DNA of 41,353 nucleotides from JBJXGV01 sp046160485 (GTDB taxonomy: Bacteria > Orphanbacterota > Orphanbacteria > JBJXGV01): the NCBI GenBank assembly GCA_046160485.1, contig JBJXGV010000035.1, forward strand, positions 1 to 41,353. The letters run 5' to 3'. A program made the position numbers and the translations under genes. Positions within the stretch are counted from its first letter, which is position 1. Every line of letters begins with the position of its first letter. The notes beneath the pieces were generated by a model. That model did not search any database. It was not told the DNA's origin and saw only the letters and a list, made by a program, of their open reading frames with translations. Shown here piece by piece: positions 37,908-41,353 of the stretch.

Positions 37908-40514
37908 TTAGCGGATCGCGGCGCCCAAATCGCGGACGAGGGCCCCGACGATCGCGTCGCGGAGCGCGTCGGCGTCGGCGTCGGTGAGCGTCCCTTCGGC
38001 GGAGCGGAAGACGAGCGAGTACGCGAGGCTTCGCTTCCCCGCCGGGAGCGGGTGTGCGGCGTCGCCGAGGTAGAGATCGAAGAGGGCAAGCGATTCGAGG
38101 CGGGCGTCGGCCGCGGCGGCGATGACCTGGCGGACGCGGTCCTCGGCGTGCGCGTCGTCGAGGAGGAGCGCGATGTCGCGGCGGATCGCGGGGAAACGCG
38201 GGAGCGCGCGGTGAAGCGCTCGCGGGGCGCGAGCCGCAACGAGACGGTCGAAGTCGATCTCGGCGACGATGCAGCGTTCGGGAAGCTCGGCCGCGGCGGC
38301 GACGTCGGGATCGATCTCGCCGAGGAAGCCGATCGGGGTGGCGGCGCCGCCCGCGCTGCCCGCGCTGCCCGGGAGGAAGATGTCGGCTTGACGCGCGGCG
38401 TGGCAAATTGCGCGAGGCGCCGCCGGCGCGGCGGTGCGGAGGCCGGTGACGCGGAGCGCGGCGGCAAGAGACTCGAGCGCGCCCTTCATGTCGAAGACGT
38501 CGGCTCGCGCTGCGACGGCGTCTTTCTTGAAGCGCGCGGCGTCGTCCCACGCGCCGGGGCGCGCGAGGCCAGACCAGACGAGCGCGAGGTGGCGGTTCTC
38601 GATGACACCGGTGGCGTGCGAGCGCAGCGCGGCAACGGCGCTCGCGTCCGCGTCGACGACGGGCGTGGAAACCGTGGTCGCGCCCGGCTTGGCGGCGGAC
38701 TCGGTGTCCGCGCGAAAAACGGCGCCGATCTCGAAGAGCCGGACGTCGGCCGTGCCGCGGTTCGCGTTCAAACGCAGCGCGGCAAGCAGGCTCGCGAGAA
38801 TCGCGGGGCGGAGCGTCGACTGATCGCTCGCGAGCGGGTTCCCGACCGCAACGAGCGCTGCCGCGTCGAGCCGCAGCCGCGCAAGCTCCGCGGGATCGAC
38901 GAGCGAGAGTGTGCGCGCCTCGAAAAATCCGGCGCCAGCGAGCGTGTCGCGCGCGAGGCGTTCGACCTGCTCGACTTCGCTCCGCACCGCGCCGCGCGTG
39001 ACGGCGGTCTCTCGCGACGGGATGTTGTCGTAGCCGAGGTGGCGCGCGATCTCCTCGACGAGATCGACGGGCTCGGCCAGGTCGCGGCGATACGACGGCG
39101 GCTGAACGCTCCACGTGACCGAGACCGGCGCGTCGCCGGGCAATTCGCCTTCGATCCGGCATCCGGCGCGGATAAGAAACGTTTCGGCGTCGTCATCGCT
39201 CACGTCCGCGCCGAGAAGCGCGCGCGCGTGGGCGGGAGCGAAGGCGATTGCGCGCGCCGCCGCCGGGCTCGCGCGCAGAATTCGCGCAGCGCCGGCGAGT
39301 TCGCCGCCCGCGACCTCGCGAATCAGCGTGATCGCGCGCTCGAGCACACCCGCGATCGCTTCGATGTCGACGCCGCGACCGAAGCGCAGGCTCGCCTCGG
39401 ACGTCTTGCGCAAGAGGCGCGAGCCCGCGCGCACGACCGCTGGGTCGAAGTACGCGGCCTCGATGAGAACGTCGGTCGTCTCCGCGTTCACCTCGGAGTG
39501 TTTGCCGCCCATGATACCCGCGAGCGCCACCGCGCCATCGCGATCGGCGATGACGAGAACGCTCGGCGCGAGCGCGTGTTCCTTGTCGTCGAGCGTGACG
39601 AGCTTCTCGGCCGCGAGCGCGCGCCGCACGCGGATCTCGGGGCCGCGAAGCCGCGCGACATCGAACGCATGGATCGGATGGCCGCATTCGAGCAGCACAA
39701 GGTTCGTGGCGTCGACGATGTTGCCGAGGCTGCGAACGCCGAGTCGCTCGACGCGTGCGCGCAGCCACGCGGGCGAGGGGCCGACGCGCACGCCGGTCAG
39801 ACGCGCCGCGCCGTACGCCGGGCAACCCGCCGCGTCTTCGATCGCGATGCGCACTCCGCCCGCGTCCGCCTCGACGCCGCGCGTGCCGCCGCCGTCCGGG
39901 CCGCTCGCGCCGGTCGTCGCCGCATGCGCCGCACCGTACGCAGCCGGGAGCGCGAGCTTCGCGCCGCTCCACGCGGCGACTTCGCGCGCAACGCCGATGT
40001 GCGAGAGACAATCGCCGCGATTCGACGGCACCTCGATGTCGAAGACGACGTCGTCGAAGCCGAGCACCGAGCGCAAGGACGCGCCGATGGGCGACTCGGC
40101 CGGCAACTCCCAGATCCCCGCGGGCGTCGGCTCGCACGCGAGTTCCTCGCCCGAGCAGATCATCCCCTGCGACGCCTCGCCGCGAATCTTGCGCGCCTCG
40201 AGCGTGAGGCCGTTCGGCAGCGTCGTGCCGACGAGGCCGACCGCCACGCGGAGCCCCGCGCGCACGTTCGCCGCGCCGCACACGATCGAAAGCGGCGCCG
40301 CGCCGCCGACGTTCACGCGACAGAGCGTGAGCCGGTCGGCGTTCGGGTGCTTCTGCGTCTCGAGCACCTCGCCGACGACGATCGGCGCGAGGTCCTCGCG
40401 CATCCGGTCGATCGTCTCGACCGGCAGCCCCGCGCTCGCGAGCTTCTCGGCAAGTTCGTCGGGACCCCACGGGCACTCGACGATCTCGCGCAGCCATGAG
40501 ATCGAAATCTTCAT
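37908..40514 (-). CDS. pheT: Phenylalanine-tRNA ligase beta subunit
   Basis: Beta chain of the (alpha-beta)2 PheRS; holds the editing and tRNA-binding domains. The 868-aa protein starts with the family MKISISWLREIV and includes the EMAP-like tRNA-binding domain (about 40-150; HPNADRLTLCRVNVG), the B3/B4 editing domain (IVDATNLVLLECGHPIHAFD), the B5 domain (PSYRRDLAEPVDLVEEIARHLGYDNIP) and the C-terminal FDX-ACB domain (LPRFPAIRRDIALLLDD). It is somewhat longer than usual because of Ala/Gly-rich inserts near 195-215 and 600-690. It starts 15 bp after pheS. Confidence 0.97.
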   Translation of the reverse strand: MKISISWLREIVECPWGPDELAEKLASAGLPVETIDRMREDLAPIVVGEVLETQKHPNADRLTLCRVNVGGAAPLSIVCGAANVRAGLRVAVGLVGTTLPNGLTLEARKIRGEASQGMICSGEELACEPTPAGIWELPAESPIGASLRSVLGFDDVVFDIEVPSNRGDCLSHIGVAREVAAWSGAKLALPAAYGAAHAATTGASGPDGGGTRGVEADAGGVRIAIEDAAGCPAYGAARLTGVRVGPSPAWLRARVERLGVRSLGNIVDATNLVLLECGHPIHAFDVARLRGPEIRVRRALAAEKLVTLDDKEHALAPSVLVIADRDGAVALAGIMGGKHSEVNAETTDVLIEAAYFDPAVVRAGSRLLRKTSEASLRFGRGVDIEAIAGVLERAITLIREVAGGELAGAARILRASPAAARAIAFAPAHARALLGADVSDDDAETFLIRAGCRIEGELPGDAPVSVTWSVQPPSYRRDLAEPVDLVEEIARHLGYDNIPSRETAVTRGAVRSEVEQVERLARDTLAGAGFFEARTLSLVDPAELARLRLDAAALVAVGNPLASDQSTLRPAILASLLAALRLNANRGTADVRLFEIGAVFRADTESAAKPGATTVSTPVVDADASAVAALRSHATGVIENRHLALVWSGLARPGAWDDAARFKKDAVAARADVFDMKGALESLAAALRVTGLRTAAPAAPRAICHAARQADIFLPGSAGSAGGAATPIGFLGEIDPDVAAAAELPERCIVAEIDFDRLVAARAPRALHRALPRFPAIRRDIALLLDDAHAEDRVRQVIAAAADARLESLALFDLYLGDAAHPLPAGKRSLAYSLVFRSAEGTLTDADADALRDAIVGALVRDLGAAIR

Positions 40515-40529
40515 CGGCGCTTCACGCGA

Positions 40530-41353
40530 TCAAACGGAAAGGTTCGAGAGGAAGCGGACGTCGTTCTCGATGAAGTGGCGGACGTCGTCGACGCCGTGGC
40601 GCAGCATGAAAACGCGCTCGATTCCCATGCCGAACGCGAAGCCCGTGTACTCGGCGGGATCGTGGCCGCGCGTGCGCATCACCTCGAGAACGCGCGGGTG
40701 CACCATGCCCGCGCCGAGGATTTCGATCCAACCGGAGCCTTTGCAGACCCGGCAGCCGGAGCCGTTGCAGAGCATGCACGAGACGTCGACCTCGGCGCCC
40801 GGCTCGACGAACGGGAAGTACGACGGCCGCAGCCTCACCCGATGCGTCTCGCCGAAGAAGCGCTTCGCGAACGCGGTGAGCGTCCCCTTCAGATCCGCCA
40901 TCGTCACGCCGCGGTCGACGTAGAGCGCTTCGACCTGATGGAAGATCGGCAGGTGCGTCGCGTCGATCGCGTCGCGGCGATAGACGCGCCCCGGCGCGAT
41001 GATCCGGATCGGCGGGTCTTCCGATTCGAGCGTGCGGATCTGGACCGGCGACGTGTGCGTGCGCAAGAGCACGCCGGGCCGAATGTAGAACGAGTCGCCG
41101 CCATCGCGCGCCGGATGATCGAACGGCGTATTCAGCGCGTCGAAGTTCGTGAAGTCGGTTTCGACTTCTGGGCCGCGCCGCACCTCGAACCCGAGCCCGA
41201 GGAAGATCTCGGAGAGTTCGTCCATCATGCGGCCGATGGGATGAAGCCCGCCGCGCCCCGGTCGCCGCCCCGGCAGCGTCACGTCGATCCGCTCGGCGCT
41301 CATCGCGGCCGCGCGCCCGGCCGAGCGCGCGCGCGCCTGCGCCGCGTCGAGCG
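40530..41353 (-). CDS. pheS: Phenylalanine-tRNA ligase alpha subunit (5' end beyond the window)
   Basis: Catalytic chain of PheRS. Motif 2 (IIAPGRVYRRDAIDATHLPIFHQVE), the SYFPFVEPGAEVD segment and motif 3 (FAFGMGIERVFMLRHG) are present. A CMLCNGSGCRVCKG pair of CxxC motifs, as in many bacterial PheS, could bind zinc. The reading frame stays open to the right edge of the window, through an Ala/Arg-rich stretch before AERIDVTLPGR. The internal ATG there is not the true start: the N-terminal coiled-coil arm, roughly 80 residues, is missing from the window. Confidence 0.96.
   Translation of the reverse strand, partial: LDAAQARARSAGRAAAMSAERIDVTLPGRRPGRGGLHPIGRMMDELSEIFLGLGFEVRRGPEVETDFTNFDALNTPFDHPARDGGDSFYIRPGVLLRTHTSPVQIRTLESEDPPIRIIAPGRVYRRDAIDATHLPIFHQVEALYVDRGVTMADLKGTLTAFAKRFFGETHRVRLRPSYFPFVEPGAEVDVSCMLCNGSGCRVCKGSGWIEILGAGMVHPRVLEVMRTRGHDPAEYTGFAFGMGIERVFMLRHGVDDVRHFIENDVRFLSNLSV

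Noticed and set aside
1..41353. CRISPR array, rRNA, prophage or plasmid origin
   Set aside because: No regularly spaced repeats, no rRNA-like stretches and no phage or replication genes were seen.

Overview
The window is GC-rich (visibly well above 60 %), gene-dense bacterial chromosome with almost no intergenic space. Many gene pairs are joined by 4-bp ATGA or GTGA overlaps, and no phage, CRISPR or rRNA is visible. A secreted beta-propeller with a C-terminal FlgD/type IX-secretion-like sorting domain, a PilT-type ATPase, RNase Y and the zapA-rny-ymdB order suggest a Gram-negative from the FCB/Eisenbacteria or deltaproteobacterial-like part of the tree. That placement is inference from gene content, not a phylogeny.

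Layout from left to right. Positions 74-125 hold two tandem copies of a GGGGGGACATT module that looks like an insertion-sequence end. Next come pilT, a small conserved protein, a GT39-like membrane protein with TPRs, and tRNA-Arg(CCG) with a near-consensus promoter (0.2-4.8 kb, minus strand). trpD-trpC-trpF-trpB (4.8-8.6 kb, minus) has no trpA after it, and trpC apparently lacks any ATG, GTG or TTG start. From a shared 143-bp gap the opposite strand carries an atypical SDR, 2-aminomuconate-semialdehyde dehydrogenase and a RidA-type 2-aminomuconate deaminase (8.7-11.4 kb, plus). Convergent with these is the rest of the kynurenine pathway, read right to left: HAO, ACMSD, kynureninase, kynurenine 3-monooxygenase and tryptophan 2,3-dioxygenase (16.5-11.5 kb, minus). 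Apart from a formamidase, which I do not see, the eight genes cover tryptophan to 2-aminomuconate and its deamination. They sit head to head with tryptophan biosynthesis.

The middle holds the secreted propeller protein, a full-length Lhr helicase, and a two-gene unit of a MoaD/ThiS-like sulfur carrier and a cytoplasmic BNR propeller. In that unit the C-terminal Gly-Gly codons of the carrier also form the Shine-Dalgarno sequence of the propeller gene.

From 24 kb to the right edge everything is on the minus strand and mostly housekeeping. Read in the direction of transcription it is pheS (cut by the window edge), pheT, zapB-like, zapA, a structured RNA region (possible 6S RNA), rny, ymdB-type phosphodiesterase, folD, xseA, xseB, ispA, nadK, recN, pgsA, trpE, trpG, ybjQ and an M42 aminopeptidase. 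Points worth a second look are the SDR lacking YxxxK inside the kynurenine cluster, the trpC start, FolD with two active-site substitutions, the long XseB N-terminus, the mutually exclusive hairpins between zapA and rny, and three genes with a -10 box 7-8 bp from the start codon (probable leaderless mRNAs).
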